Shown: in pieces, positions 1-11,313 of the stretch
Layout: the number at the start of each line of letters is the position of its first letter
Position numbering within the stretch: position 1 is the stretch's first letter
From: Polyodon spathula
Lineage: Eukaryota > Chordata > Actinopteri > Acipenseriformes > Polyodontidae
Direction of reading: 5' to 3'
Assembly: GCF_017654505.1 (NCBI RefSeq)
Contig: NC_054559.1
Coordinates: forward strand, 4,449,781-4,513,780
Length of the DNA: 64,000 nt
Notes under the pieces: model-generated
Databases searched by the model: none
Seen by the model: the letters and a program-made list of their open reading frames with translations, nothing else
What the model was told of the DNA's origin: nothing
Translations under genes and position numbers: made by a program

Positions 1-170
1 AATGGGCAGTTCCAAGGTGATATTCTGCAATGAGGAAATCAATGTGCAGTTCCAAGGTGATATTCTGCAATGAGGAAATCAATGTGCAGTTCCAAGGTGA
101 TATTCTGCAATGAGGAAATCAATGGGCAGTTCCAAGGTGATATTCTGCAATGAGGAAATCAATGGGCAGT
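1..170. repeat. 40-bp minisatellite at window edge
   Basis: Four near-perfect copies of a 40-bp unit (starting aatgggcagttccaaggtga) plus the first 10 bases of a fifth. Units differ only by a g/t change at one position. The array runs off the left edge, so its true size is unknown. No coding content is seen. Confidence 0.95.
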
Positions 171-924
171 TACCATTCCACAGCAGCAATTCGTTTAGTA
201 ACTCCTATTAAAGTTTACACAACTAAAACCATCAGTAATAAAATTCAATGAGCAATATTTTTAAAGAGTTTCCTTCGTTTGTAACTCCTGAAAAACACCT
301 TGACATAGTTTAAAGAACTTGGGTGATATTTCTTGGTTGTTTAGTTCTAGTTTTTTTAAAATGAATAGGTGTTTTACCTCTTTCAAAAATGTAAAGAGGT
401 TAAAGGGTGGGGGTAACGCTTTGAAAATATAGCCCAGTGTACCTTAATCACTTTTAAGGTGTTAATTAAGCATTAAAAAATTGAGTTAATATGCCCCTTA
501 AAACTGATTTTAAAAATCACATGTAAACCTTTTGACCTTTTTACTATGAAATGAAATGAGTGAATTGCACACAGGCCTATTTAAATGGCAGTTTTGTTCA
601 CACTTTAAGATTGAAACAGATCTGAATCAAGATGGGCCAATTCAAAACTAACAGAGGAAACAGAAGGGAAAAAAGCAGCCTGAGTCACAGTTAACCCACT
701 CTTTACTAATTCAGATGCACAGCCTGCTTACAAAAATATCAGGTGTTTGTTCAACCTTTTTTCAATTCCGATTTTCTTCAAAAAGGGTATTTAAATAGTT
801 TTTGCTTTAAACCTTGTAATAAACCACTAAGGTTCTAGCAGGAATCTGGTAATTATCTGCACTCAGTCAAGGGAGAGACATGTTTGTGAACCAGTAATAC
901 ATAATGTGCCGCTATGGACATGAA
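171..924. other. AT-rich non-coding stretch
   Basis: No recognisable gene, RNA or repeat end. Composition is AT-rich with frequent stops in all frames. It could be intergenic DNA 5' of tnfrsf13b. Confidence 0.5.
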
Positions 925-990
925 GTCTGTTAATAGTTTTTGCATCACTTAGAATTTTAGGATTGAGACATAGTTAAAAATTTTAATACT
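925..990 (+). repeat. End fragment of small DNA transposon
   Basis: The words tttttgcatcac, tagaattttaggatt and gagacatag match the left end of the complete palindromic element at 4830-5101. It is followed directly by a (TA)n tract, so only one end is recognisable. Confidence 0.45.
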
Positions 991-1013
991 GTGTAGTACA
1001 CATATATATTATA

Positions 1014-1014
<1 letters not shown>

Positions 1015-1073
<59 letters not shown>
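1015..1073. repeat. (TA)n microsatellite
   Basis: An uninterrupted TA run of about 58 bp, directly downstream of a transposon end. Confidence 0.9.
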
Positions 1074-1076
<3 letters not shown>

Positions 1077-1639
1077 CATATAGTAATAAAGTAAGATGAC
1101 CTCTACGTTGGTGAACAACACGGTGTCGACAAAAAAACCCATGAATTTTGGTAAGTTACACATGAAATTGTGAAAACGTTTCAAATAAGTCCATGTTTTG
1201 TGTATAGACCAATTACTTTTGCAATATATTTTAAACACATATCACACTTATTAAAGTAAAGGTAAATGTGCACAGTACATAAGAACATTTGCAAACTAGA
1301 GGAGGTCTCAAGTATCCTAGTGTTTCTGCCTCAACATGACGAGGCAACCCAGTCAATGTCTCCTTCCGTCTGTCCTACATTTATTTCCACTTCATTTCCA
1401 ATCGTGTTCTCTGCTGTGCTTAGAAACCAGGACCAGAGGAAATGGTTGGAAATTGTTATATTCTTTTATTTCTAATGGGCCATTTGTACTTTTTATAGTC
1501 CCTTTAATAAAAGCATATCATACAGACATGTATTCTCAATTCAATTCAATAAGCTTTGTTGGAAAAAACAAACAAACATACAAACAGGCAATCACAATGT
1601 ATAAACAGACATAATGAAAATACATATTTTCAGTGCAGA

Positions 1640-1920
1640 TTAGTTTTGTCTCTTGTGACAGGTAGTCACATATTCTGCAGCTAGTCCACATGTTGTCAAC
1701 AGCTCTCCTAAAAATATGTGTAGTTTTTCAGTTTCTGTGAGGTGGGTGAAGTCACTTCTGTGGCTCGTGAATTTGGGTATGAATGTGTCCCTTTGCAGCT
1801 TGTATTTGGGGCAGTGCAGTATGAAGTGGAGCTCTGTCGCTATCTGGCCTGACTCACACAGTCTCCTCCCTCTGGGTCTCCAAGTGGCTGTGTCGACCCT
1901 TTTCAATTGCTAAAGTGTGG
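1640..1920 (-). mobile_element. Non-LTR retrotransposon 3' end fragment
   Basis: The - strand encodes about 88 residues ending at 1640. They include a Cys/His cluster, LCESG followed by ELHFILHCPKY, a zinc-knuckle-like signature typical of the C-terminus of fish LINE polyproteins downstream of the reverse transcriptase. No reverse transcriptase is seen upstream, so this is a 5'-truncated dead copy. The exact clade is not assigned. Confidence 0.55.
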
Positions 1921-2404
1921 TCGCTCAATCAGTATTTGGTCAGTAGTTGTTTTGTTTTTAGACTTTAACGCTGACCCCTTCTCCCTTTCTCTAACTCATC
2001 TCTGGACCATGCTTTGTAATTCACCAGCTCTCTGCTTGTACACATTGCCGCCCCTAACCTTAAGTTAACTACAAGGTTTATATATTGGTTACAGATTTCC
2101 CAAAGGTACCAGCTTAAAAAATTGTTTATCAGAAGCAGTCAAGGGTGACAAGCACACATTTGGCATGTTTCAGTTTCAGTATGTTTAGTTCTGCAAAGCC
2201 CTCAAATCAGAATACTTTATTTTATTCCATGAATTCAGAGGAAACTGGCCTTTAACCTTTTAGGGTGTTTTTCGTTCCATACTACCCCAATATATGCTTA
2301 ATTAATTACAAGAATTTACAGACCAGTTTCCTGAATGTGTTGAAGTATTATTTTTTTTTAGGCAATCAGGCTGTTACAGGCAATTTTAATAAATTCACTA
2401 TCCA
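1921..2404. other. Non-coding stretch, nothing recognised
   Basis: No gene, RNA or clear repeat boundary is seen. Confidence 0.4.
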
Positions 2405-2660
2405 TTTCCAAATCACAGAGGGAAGGAGACACTTCTTCATACAAAGTGGTGGCATGGAATGGGTATGCTAGTCATGTTGTTGAAGGAGACACTTCTTCAT
2501 ACAGAGTGATGAGGGGATGGGATGGGTTATCTAGGCATGTTGTTGATGCTGAATCACTGGGATCCTTTAAAACCCAACGTGACAACATTTTTAGACAAAT
2601 CAGCTGCTAGGAACAGGACAAGCTTAGATGGGCCATGGTCTCCTCTTGTTTTTTATTTAT
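2405..2660 (+). mobile_element. CR1-like LINE 3' end with internal duplication
   Basis: It contains the 3'-terminal words of the CR1-like family seen in full at 12093-14215 and 33916-34850: acacttcttcatacagag, tgaatcactgggatcctt, and gatgggccatggtctcctc. The acacttcttcatac segment occurs twice about 64 bp apart, so part of the 3' end is duplicated. It is a non-functional fragment. Confidence 0.65.
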
Positions 2661-4829
2661 TTATTTGTTTTAAATTATGTTCTTTTAAGGGTCCAGTCTA
2701 GTCAAAGAAATGAACCCACAATACATATACTCTTAATAGAAAATTAAAGAAATGTCTTTAAAAAATGCAGTTGTCTCACTTTTAATGGAACTACCGTTGG
2801 GTATATTTGTAGAAATAAACTTGGTAGCATTCTACAGTACAGTGTTGTCTTTAAATAATATTCTCTTTTAATATCACACCCTATAATGCTAAGCAACACA
2901 TTGAACACTGAAGCTATTTAAAGAAGGATTCGAAATGGATTAGAAGTAGTAAAAATGGCCTTCAAATAAACACAATTGTACAAGTGGGCCAGCAGAATTC
3001 GACATGGACAAAACAAGAATATGGCAGCAGACAACTCATCTCTACAAACAAATCCTGTAGTTGGTGTATTAAAGGTGAACCGACTTCCAAATCTACTCCT
3101 GTCATAGGTAGTGCATTGCAGCACTTTTACCAGACATTACATTTTGAAATCTGACACATTACGATTACTACAATATGCTTTGTTATAATTACTCATGTAT
3201 TTCTTATTTATGCAATAAAAATACAATTATACAGCTTAGTGAGGTCCAAACCTCTATCAACTAGGACATGTTTGAGACCAGCGTCTGGAGCAGTTGCAGA
3301 ATGCAGTAGTGTGGGCTTTGCTGGTGCACAGGAGATCATACTGAGAGTGGAGGGGAAACCCCAGGAAATGTTAACATGGCCATACTCAAATCCACACTAC
3401 TAATAAAGAGCTGCTGTGCAATGTGGGCTGCTTTGAGGAGATCACATACACCACACGGGTGGTTAGCTTCTTAAAGGTAAGTCCTGCTGCTCTGCACTTT
3501 TCATTTTCCAGTTGCCAGTGGCAAACGTGCATTTTAACCTTTCAAAAAGGATTCTTTTGTTGGCAAACACACAATGCTTGTCTATAGCGTTGAGCAGCAT
3601 GAAAAAATTACTGGAGGGGAACAAGCTCTTTGCATGTTCTTATATTTAGTGATCAGACTGTACGGTTTTTGTGCTTGATTTTAAAGGCCCTTTCTTCTGA
3701 GATTGTCAGGCTATTTCAAGCTCAGTAAAGAGGAGTCCTGAGGAGTATTGTCTGGTTTTGAACTTTATGGAATAAATGAACTTTTTATAAGAGTACGGTG
3801 GTGGGTGATGTTTTTCTTGAATACTGCCATTTTAATTTGAAACTCTATGCTTTAGGTAATCAATGATTAGTGCCAATCCATGAAACCAAAGACAGAAGTA
3901 ACAAGCCTCTAATAACAAGTTATTAAAGTCTGATAGCTTGAATAGGATATTTGAAATGGTGGAGCCTAAACTTACATTCTATGCTGTTAGTTTTCCTTTG
4001 CCTTTTCCTCTGTACTAGTGAATATGCAATGATTTATTATATACAGATTCAAGCTACCTATCTGCAATCCTTTCTATATTCTCCATGTGAATTGGGTTGG
4101 TGGTATTAAAGGGAGTAAGAAGCATTACTCTAAACACCATTGAGGTTGCATGGAAACTGCACATTCCTTTTTCAATTCATAATAATCAATGATTGATCCT
4201 ATTTGACAAGTACATTTTCATATGTTATTGTACTGTAGTGTCCATTTAGTTTTTAACAAATGTATTTATTGGGACAGCTTTTGCAAGGTGACTGTTTTAG
4301 CACAGGAATAAATTTGGTTTGATGGAACATTTCCTTCAGTTAAAAGGACTGGCTGTGAGCCATGACAGAGAAGGCCAAGTACTTCTGCCAATAAACTTCC
4401 TTTTGTTGCCACTCTGATGAGATTGCTCCTGACCGCTATTTAGGATGCAGGAGTGTATTGAAGAAAAACTGTGTCATTGTTCGCTTGTAAAAAATTAAAC
4501 AACTTTGTAACTATATGTCTTTTACAATGTCACAGAACAAAAAAGTTTTTAAAAAATAAAGTTGATTGTTGATTAATTAATTAGTTAATTGTCAAATTAT
4601 ATTTTTGAACAATGTTTACATACAGTATAAAGGCAAAGGCATGTTATATCACTTTGAATGGGCAGAACATAACTGGAGACAATTAATAGTGTTGACTTTA
4701 TCATAAAAACCTGGCAACATAAGCATTAAACACAGAAGTGTTGATACAAACAATATGCTTATTTTGCTGTGAAACTCAAATATAGTACTAGGTATTAACT
4801 GTGTTAACAAATAAAATGACTCTTCAGTA
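2661..4829. other. AT-rich intergenic DNA without recognised genes
   Basis: About 2.2 kb with short ORFs only. None resembles a known domain and none is bounded by plausible splice sites plus a continuing partner. Nothing else is supported. Confidence 0.45.
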
Positions 4830-5101
4830 TACAGCTATGGCCAAAAGCTTTGCATCACCTAGAATTTTAGGATTCAGACATAATAGAAATAAAAATAAAC
4901 TATATGAACATAATTTATATTTACAGAAATTACAAAATGATATCTCAAAAGTCTACCAGAAGCCATAATAGTAGTACAGTATTTCATGTTAGATTTTGAA
5001 TGTCACATTAACATAACATTATTCAGCAGGTTTCGTTTGACTTTGTGAAGCAAAATTAGTTAATTGCACAGGGTGATGCAAAACCTTTGACCCCAGCTGT
5101 A
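4830..5101. mobile_element. Palindromic MITE with TA target site
   Basis: Terminal inverted repeats of about 28 bp. The left arm begins tacagctatggccaaaagct and the right arm, read on the other strand, begins tacagctggggtcaaaggtt. Both continue into ttgcatcacc. The element is 272 bp and flanked by TA, as expected of a Tc1/mariner-type non-autonomous transposon. It has no ORF. Confidence 0.8.
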
Positions 5102-5261
5102 CAGTCTACTGACAAATTGTAATAATTAAAAACTTAAGAAAGCTGTAACAATTCTCTACTGTACTACTATACTTTTATTTAGCTCATTTCAATACTGTAC
5201 AGAAATGTATGGACATGGATATCCCTTATGCAAGGTTACCATGATATTTTTTCTCTGTAAT

Positions 5262-5400
5262 TTTGCACTTTTACCATGCTTTTTCCATGGTAATACCATG
5301 TATTAACCATCATTTACCCTGGTTTACCATGTTAATTAATATGCTTTACCATACCTCTGTTCTTTACCATGCTTTCTCTATGGTAAACTTTTATAAGGGC
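5262..5400 (+). repeat. Dispersed TTACCATG-rich repeat
   Basis: Repeated ttaccatg/ccatggtaa words, ending in ggtaaacttttataa. Related stretches occur at 7165-7255 and 46240-46470. The internal palindromic words suggest a MITE-like family; termini are not resolved. Confidence 0.6.
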
Positions 5401-6190
5401 TTCTCATCTTATGCTGTTATTTTAAACGATATTAGGTGGAGTGTGAATCAGTTGCGAGTGATATTAAACGGACTATGATCATAACCAAAGTGATATTATC
5501 AGGAGTTTGAAATATTCAGGGTTATTGTATGATTTTTAAATCATTGAATATATATTAATATTCATAGTAAATTAATTTCCTTAGCCACAGTGTACAATCA
5601 TCTAGACTAAATGTCTTGAATTGGAAAGTGATATGAATTACACACTTTTAAACCCATTGTTTTCAAACTGAAAAGACCACCTGCTTCTTGTACAGTAGTG
5701 CATAGGGAGAAGGACAGCCTTATTAGAGAACGGCAACATGAAATCCTAGAACTAAATGAATTATACTGTTTGAGGTGAAATCACTAAGCACTAAACACTG
5801 TATGCTTTAATTATGCATCTTAAACAACTTCTGAAAAGTAATTTTACCATTTGTGGCTATGTGTTCCTTTTCTCTTACTATTTTAAACTAATATGTGGCT
5901 TATTAAAGTCATTTCATTAAATTAGACAATCACTAATGTGCCTATTTTGGCAACTTTCCAAGATTTTCAGTTCCAGTGGTTTGATTTCATATGCAAACAA
6001 ATCAAAACTACAGAAGCAATAGGGCGTTCTAATACACTTGCACGCTGCTATAGTGGTTCATGAATGCCGATCATCTACTTTTTTAAAGAATATTTTCTGG
6101 AATGTTTCAATAAAAAGATTTAGAAAAGTGTTTTGATGAAACTTGGTACAGACATTTTTAGGTCATGGTGCATCTGTGCCTATGTAGAAT
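5401..6190. other. Non-coding stretch
   Basis: AT-rich. No gene or clear repeat identified. Confidence 0.4.
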
Positions 6191-7150
6191 ACAATGGCTC
6201 TCAAAAGTATTCACCCCTCCCTTGGACTTTTCCACATTTTATTGTGTTACAACATGGAATCAAAATTGATTTAATTAGAGTTTTTACCACTGATCAACAA
6301 AAAAAAAAGTCCATAATGTTAAAGTGAAAAATAAAATCTAAAAATTGTTCTAAATTATTTAAAAATACAAAACAGAAAATAATTGATTGCATAAGTATTC
6401 ACCCCCTTGAGTCAATATTTGGTAGAGGCACCTTTGGCAGCAATTACAGCCATGAGTCTATTTGGATAAGTCTCTACCAGCTTTGCTCATCTGGACACTG
6501 CAATTTTTGCCCATTCTTCTTTGCAAAATTGCTCAAGTTCTGTCAAGTTGGATTGAGGTCTGGGCTTTGACTGGGCCACTCCAGGACATTGACCTTTTTT
6601 GTTTTTAAGCCACTCTAGTGTGGCTTTGGCTGTATGTTTGGGGTCATTGTCCTGCTGAAAGATGAATCTTCTCCCAAGTCCCAGGTCTCTTGCAGACTTC
6701 AGCAGGTTTTCCTCCAGGATTTCTCTGTACTTTGATGCATCCATTTTGCCCTCTATCTTCACGAGCTTTCCAGGCCCTGACGCAGAGAAGCATCCCCATA
6801 GCATGATGCTGCCACCACCATGCTTCATGATAGGGATGGTGTTCTCAGGATGATGTGTGGTGTTAGGCTTGCGCCAAACATAGTGCTTAGTGTTGAGGCC
6901 AAAAGCTCTATTTTGGTCTCATCAGACCACAGAATCTTCTTCCACTTGGTCTCAGAGTCTCCCACATGCCTTCTGGCAAACTCTAGCTGAGATTTGATGT
7001 GAGTTTTTTTCAACAATGACTTTCTTTTTGCCACTCTCCCTTAAAGGCCAGTTTTGTGAAGCACCCGGGCTATTGTTGCTGTATGCACAGTGTCTCCCAG
7101 CTTAGCCGTTGAAAACTGTAACTCCTTTATAGTTGCCATAGGCCTCATAT
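6191..7150 (-). pseudogene. Tc1/mariner transposase pseudogene, 5'-truncated
   Basis: The - strand carries broken pieces of a Tc1-type transposase. In order they are an N-terminal-half scrap (ATIKELQFSTAKLGDT), the first catalytic Asp in [11 protein letters not shown], then [15 protein letters not shown] and the second Asp in [12 protein letters not shown]. Frames change near 6828 and 7035, and the SPDLNPIE region is scrambled. The 3' terminal inverted repeat is recognisable at 6191 (caatggctctcaaaagtatt). The other end is lost where a TTACCATG-type repeat begins near 7150. A dead element that once cut and pasted itself at TA sites. Confidence 0.85.
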
Positions 7151-7164
7151 TAAAAAACCTGGGA

Positions 7165-7255
7165 TATCGGGGTACAGTATGGTGAATGAATTGTGAAAGC
7201 ATGGGAGAAAATTGGGAAAAGCATGGCTTAATTACCATGGTAAACTTTTATAACA
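7165..7255 (-). repeat. TTACCATG-family repeat fragment
   Basis: Contains gtgaaagcatggg, aaaagcatggc and taccatggtaaactttta, shared with 5262-5400 and 46240-46470. It abuts the truncated Tc1 copy, so one of the two interrupted the other. Confidence 0.55.
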
Positions 7256-7604
7256 GTATTTATACATGATTTCTGTTTTGGTTAACCTACTGAATATAAA
7301 CTGTGAGCATAAATTTCAGTAGAGTCTGTATAAACATGTCATCATGTAAAATACAAAAATAACATGAAGAAATAATGTACAAAGGATATAAACACATACA
7401 TTAATAACATTGACTGTGAAGCAACACATTTCAAAGCCTTCATTAGGTAAAATAATTCCAAATATCAAAATCGTCAATGCCAGGGGGGGACTGTAATAAT
7501 AAGAGGTAGAAACTTGGGTCCTTTAAGTATTTTATCTCACCAATGTGATAAGGCGATTAAAAAGAATAACAAATGTTAAGTTATATTGCAAAAAGTGTGT
7601 AAAA
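7256..7604. other. AT-rich non-coding stretch
   Basis: No gene, RNA or repeat end recognised between the TTACCATG repeat and the CR1 fragment. Confidence 0.4.
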
Positions 7605-7965
7605 CAAGGTTATATTATACTATACAATACCCTAGTTAGACCCCACCGTGAATACTGTGTGCAGTTCAGGTCACCTCACTATATATAAAATCATTGCACT
7701 CGAGAAGGTACAGAGAAGGGTAGCTAGGCTGATCCCAAGACAGGAGCTATGAAGACAGGTTACAATAATTAAGTCTCTTCAGCCTAGAAAAAAGAGGGGA
7801 CTTGCCTGAAGTTTATAAAATCCAAAATGATTTAGATAAAGTTAGTACAGTAGGGCATAAATGGAAGCTGAATAAAAGTTTAGAGCAGAAGGTAGGAGTT
7901 ACTTTTTTAACACAGTAGTAAGATCTAACATTTAAAAAACGAACAGTTTTCTGCCCTATAAACTA
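7605..7965 (+). mobile_element. CR1-like LINE fragment (RT C-terminus)
   Basis: Read on the + strand with frameshifts, it gives EYCVQF, ALEKVQRRVARLIP and related words. These match YNALVRPHLEYCVQF and ALERVQ in the better copy at 33916-34850. It is strongly decayed with several stops. Confidence 0.7.
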
Positions 7966-7980
7966 GAAGCCCCTAATAAG

Positions 7981-8450
7981 CAGGGCTGGAGTAACCCATC
8001 ATGGGGCCCAAGGCAAACATACACTTCTGGGCCCCTATCTTCTTATATGAATAACAACAAATGCACGATTATATATAACAGCTTAACTCGCACTCACCAG
8101 TTTGCAAAAGGTATCCTTTTTGTTTTTAATCTATTATACATGGTTTTGACCAGAAACACTCAATTACGGTTATTAATTATGATGAAGAATTCACGCACTG
8201 CTCTGAACTGAGCGACTGACCGAATCTGCCCGAAACCGGTCGTCCTAAAACCCGGAGACGCCCGGGGAAGCGCCCGCCCGAAGACGCACGGGAGAGCTTG
8301 GACTTTATTAGGCTTCCAAGCCAAAGGAAAATTTCCATAACAAAAATAATTGGCAACAACTAAATTTATAAAAAAAAATAAAATTATAATTTGTTCCAGT
8401 ACCAGTGATTTCAGGTGTATTTTATGCAACCAGACTCTGGAATTTATTCC
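7981..8450. mobile_element. Possible hAT-like end and GC-rich body
   Basis: It opens with cagggctggagtaaccc, resembling a hAT-type CAGGG terminus. At 8236-8290 it holds a GC-rich segment (ggtcgtcctaaaacccg) that recurs in inverted orientation near 14340-14385. No transposase is seen here. The assignment is tentative. Confidence 0.35.
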
Positions 8451-8918
8451 AGTTCATCACAGCGCCTTCAGTATTTTGCAACAGTTTAAGTTATGACTGT
8501 AACACTAACACAAAATAGAAGAAAATAAACAAGACAGACATAAGCAGCCCGCAAACCGCTTAAATTAAGAACACGGTTTATAAGGGTGATATAAACTCAA
8601 CAGATGTGTTTTACAAAGTGTCTGTAAATTGTAAAATGTTTTTATATCTATAGTGTTTGCAGTAGGCTATATTTCCTGTCACGTGTAATGCGGCATTATG
8701 GTCTATTCTGGGCTAATTGTAGACGAAATAGGTTAAAAAGAAAATATGCTAAAAGATTTAAAGTCATCTTTCATTATCTACGTGTCATACAACAATGTGT
8801 ACAATATATCAGCACGGTGTATTTGTTTTATTATTGATTTATTACTGGTAGCCGTCACAAAGACGGCCAAGTGGGCGGCGTCAGAACCAGGAAGGAATGA
8901 AATATACAAAGACGATGA
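8451..8918. other. Non-coding stretch
   Basis: Nothing recognised between the hAT-like segment and the LTR. Confidence 0.4.
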
Positions 8919-9505
8919 TGTGAAATGAAATGATGAAGACGCCTGTTGGCGCCGGTTTATTACAAAATAAAAGGTTTAAACAAACACGAAAACACAGGAC
9001 ACGGCACTCTACACCAAAATAAATAGACAAACAAAAACAGACTAAACTTAACAAAACGGTGCACGGACAGACACACTGACAAACACGGCGAGTTTTAAAT
9101 AAACAAGTATCGTGCTGGTCCCACCAGCACGCAATAGCAATTGATATATTAAGTTACTCCTTCTCTCGCTCCCGTTCTCCACTCCCGAACACCCAACCCC
9201 GAGTATGTGACAACGTGCATCTATATATACTATTGTGCTGGGATTCAATTACCAATTAATTATTCACTTGAATCCCAGCACGTGAATTAATAAAGTGCAA
9301 TTCCCCGTGCTCACATATTACTACATTTTACTTGCACGTGAAGTGCTGTGCAATCCTCGTGCCTAAATACACATATACATTTTTAAACACTCGTGTTACA
9401 CAGACCCGTTTATATCCCGTGTACAAATGTCTATACACCAACATTTAAACACACCACACGCAACACATAACAGATAATATACACAGGGGTGGGCACTTTG
9501 TTACA
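8919..9505 (-). mobile_element. LTR of a Ty3/gypsy-type retrotransposon
   Basis: Read on the - strand the segment begins TGTAACAAAG and ends TTTCATTTCACA, giving the usual TG...CA. It contains a TATA-like tatatatagatgcacg and, near its end, an AATAAA (tgtaataaaccggcgcc). Immediately 5' of it on the - strand is a polypurine tract (caggagggggtata), which is what precedes a 3' LTR. The internal region would therefore lie at higher coordinates. No partner LTR, pol gene or primer-binding site was found in the window, so the element is truncated or rearranged. Confidence 0.72.
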
Positions 9506-9537
9506 TATACCCCCTCCTGTGCAAAGCACACATGGCC

Positions 9538-10212
9538 TCAATGGCCACCTCCCCCCTTAAAAGCCCAAAAGTCCCGCCCAAAGTCCTTGGCCAGGACCAG
9601 AGGCTTCCAGGGGCCCACAGGTCGTAATGCTGTCAGCAGGGTAGCATTCTCCTGCCAGGGTAGTCCTAGCAGCGGAAAGGCTGCTTGGGGTGTGGTCTCC
9701 TGACCTTCCCCCTTCTTCGGCGCCGGCAGCTCCCCTTGGTGGGGCTTCAACCACCGTTCTTCCTGCAGGGAAGAAACTGCAGAGGGAGCAGGTCTCCGGA
9801 CCTCCCCCACGATCTCCGGCGGCGAAACTGCCAGACCTCTCCAGACCTCCTCCCCCTTCTTCGTGGCCGGCAGCTCCCCTTCGTGGGGTTCCGGCCACAG
9901 TACTTCCGGCTGTGATGCGGAGCGGCGGGCAACCCCAGGCGATGCAGAGCGGCGGGCAACCCCAGGCGATGCAGAGCGGCGGGCAACCCCAGGCGATGCA
10001 GAGCGGCGGGCAACCCCAGGCGATGCAGAGCGGCGGGCAACCCCAGGCGATGCAGAGGCATCCTTGGGCGAAGCGAGGCTGGCATCCTTGGGCGAAGCGA
10101 GGCTGGCATCCTTGGGCGAAGCGAGGCTGGCAGTCAGGACAAGCTGGGGTGCGGGTGTTGGCCACTGCAGCCGGGAGGTTCTTCCCCGTGCTTCCCTCAG
10201 CAGCCTATGCAA
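9538..10212 (-). CDS. Repeat-rich ORF upstream of the LTR
   Basis: A 224-residue open frame on the - strand ending 33 bp before the polypurine tract and 3' LTR, the position of the last ORF of a gypsy-like element. It is low in complexity. The N-terminal part consists of tandem SLASPKDA and SASPGVARR units encoded by the minisatellites below. The C-terminal part repeats a GELPAxKKGE motif twice (near residues 115 and 163) and ends in FGRDFWAFKGGGG. No catalytic motif is visible. Overlapping frames on both strands are also open because the repeats are GC-rich with unit lengths divisible by three, so coding status is uncertain. Confidence 0.35.
   Translation of the reverse strand: MHRLLREARGRTSRLQWPTPAPQLVLTASLASPKDASLASPKDASLASPKDASASPGVARRSASPGVARRSASPGVARRSASPGVARRSASPGVARRSASQPEVLWPEPHEGELPATKKGEEVWRGLAVSPPEIVGEVRRPAPSAVSSLQEERWLKPHQGELPAPKKGEGQETTPQAAFPLLGLPWQENATLLTALRPVGPWKPLVLAKDFGRDFWAFKGGGGH
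9918..10133. repeat. Two adjoining minisatellites, 27 bp and 24 bp
   Basis: Five copies of a 27-bp unit (gcagagcggcgggcaacccc core) are followed by three copies of a 24-bp unit (ggcatccttgggcgaagcga core). Both unit lengths are multiples of three. Confidence 0.95.
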
Positions 10213-10337
10213 GGGCTGCTGAGGACCGCCAGCATCTAGTCCTGGCCCTTCTGGTGCAGGGAGAGGCAGCTCCTGCTCCTCTCCCCCTGATGGAGGTGGA
10301 GGCAGAGGAAGCTCCAGCTCCTCTCCTCGTGATGGTG

Positions 10338-10560
10338 GGGGAAGTGATACCAGCAGGCATTCACCCTCTGCTGGTGGGGGAAGTGATACCAGCAGGCATT
10401 CACCCTCTGCTGGTGGACAGGGACCCAGCAGGCATTCACCCTCTGCTGGTGGACAGGGACCCAGCAGGCATTCACCCTCTGCTGGTGGACAGGGACCCAG
10501 CAGGCATTCACCCTCTGCTGGTGGACAGGGACCCAGCAGGCATTCACCCTCTGCTGGTGG
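10338..10560. repeat. Minisatellite of 39-bp and 36-bp units
   Basis: Two 39-bp units (gaagtgataccagcaggcat) then about four 36-bp units (gacagggacccagcaggcat) sharing the cattcaccctctgctggtgg half. Both lengths are multiples of three. Confidence 0.95.
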
Positions 10561-10995
10561 AGGAGGCAGAGGCAGGTCCTGCTGCTCTGCTCCTGCCGGT
10601 GGAGGTGGCGGAGGCAGAGGCAGCTCCTGCTGCTCTGCGCCTGCCGGTGGAGGTGGCGGAGGCAGAGGCAGCTCCTGCTGCTCTGCGCCTGCCGGTGGAG
10701 GTGGCGGAGGCAGAGGCAGCTCCTGCTGCTCTGCGCCTGCCGGTGGAGGTGGCGGAGGCAGAGGCAGCTCCTGCTGCTCTGCGCCTGCCGGTGGAGGAGG
10801 CAGAGGCAGCTCCTGCTGCTCTGCGGCTGCCGGTGGAGGTGGCGGTGGCAGAGGCAGCTCCTGCTGCTCTGCGCCTGCCGGTGGAGGTGGCGGAGGCAGA
10901 GGCAGCTCCTGCTGCTCTGCGCCTGCCGGTGGAGGTGGCGGAGGCAGAGGCAGCTCCTGCTGCTCTGCTCCTGCCCGTGGAGGTGGCGGAGGCAG
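10560..10995. repeat. 48-bp GC-rich minisatellite
   Basis: About nine copies of a 48-bp unit containing ggaggtggcggaggcagagg and ctcctgctgctctgcgcctg. One copy is shortened by 6 bp, again a multiple of three. Strong G/C strand asymmetry: the + strand is G-rich. Confidence 0.95.
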
Positions 10996-11313
10996 GTAAT
11001 GTGTAATGTGTAATGTGTAATGCTGGCTCCAGGGATCAGCTCATGTTGCCTCCCCAGTGTGTCAGTACACACAACGGCTGCGATGCTGGCTCCGGGGATC
11101 AACCCAGTGCGGTCTCTCCAGCGCATCAGCTTGACAACCGTCTGGATTGAGCTAAGTAGGGTACATCTCTGGGGTCTTCAAGTGGGCACCTTTCATCCTC
11201 AGTGTTTCGTTGACTAGCTCACGACACCTCAAGAGGGTTCAACAGTGATTCTGGCGTCCCAGCATCACCCCCCTCCATCCCACACTTACCTGTACATCAG
11301 TGTTGCTTTCTTT

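Noticed and set aside
1..170. CRISPR-like array
   Set aside because: The 40-bp units are contiguous with no spacers, and the genome is clearly eukaryotic; it is a minisatellite.
9690..11006. A 438-codon open frame on the + strand through the minisatellites
   Set aside because: GC-rich repeats with unit lengths divisible by three keep frames open on both strands. The LTR and polypurine tract place any real ORF on the - strand, and the + strand protein matches nothing.
10236..11126. A 296-codon - strand open frame rich in SSRSCLCLRHLHRQ repeats
   Set aside because: It is an antisense reading of the 48-bp repeat with no recognisable domain. It is not in frame with the ORF nearer the LTR, so coding status cannot be supported.
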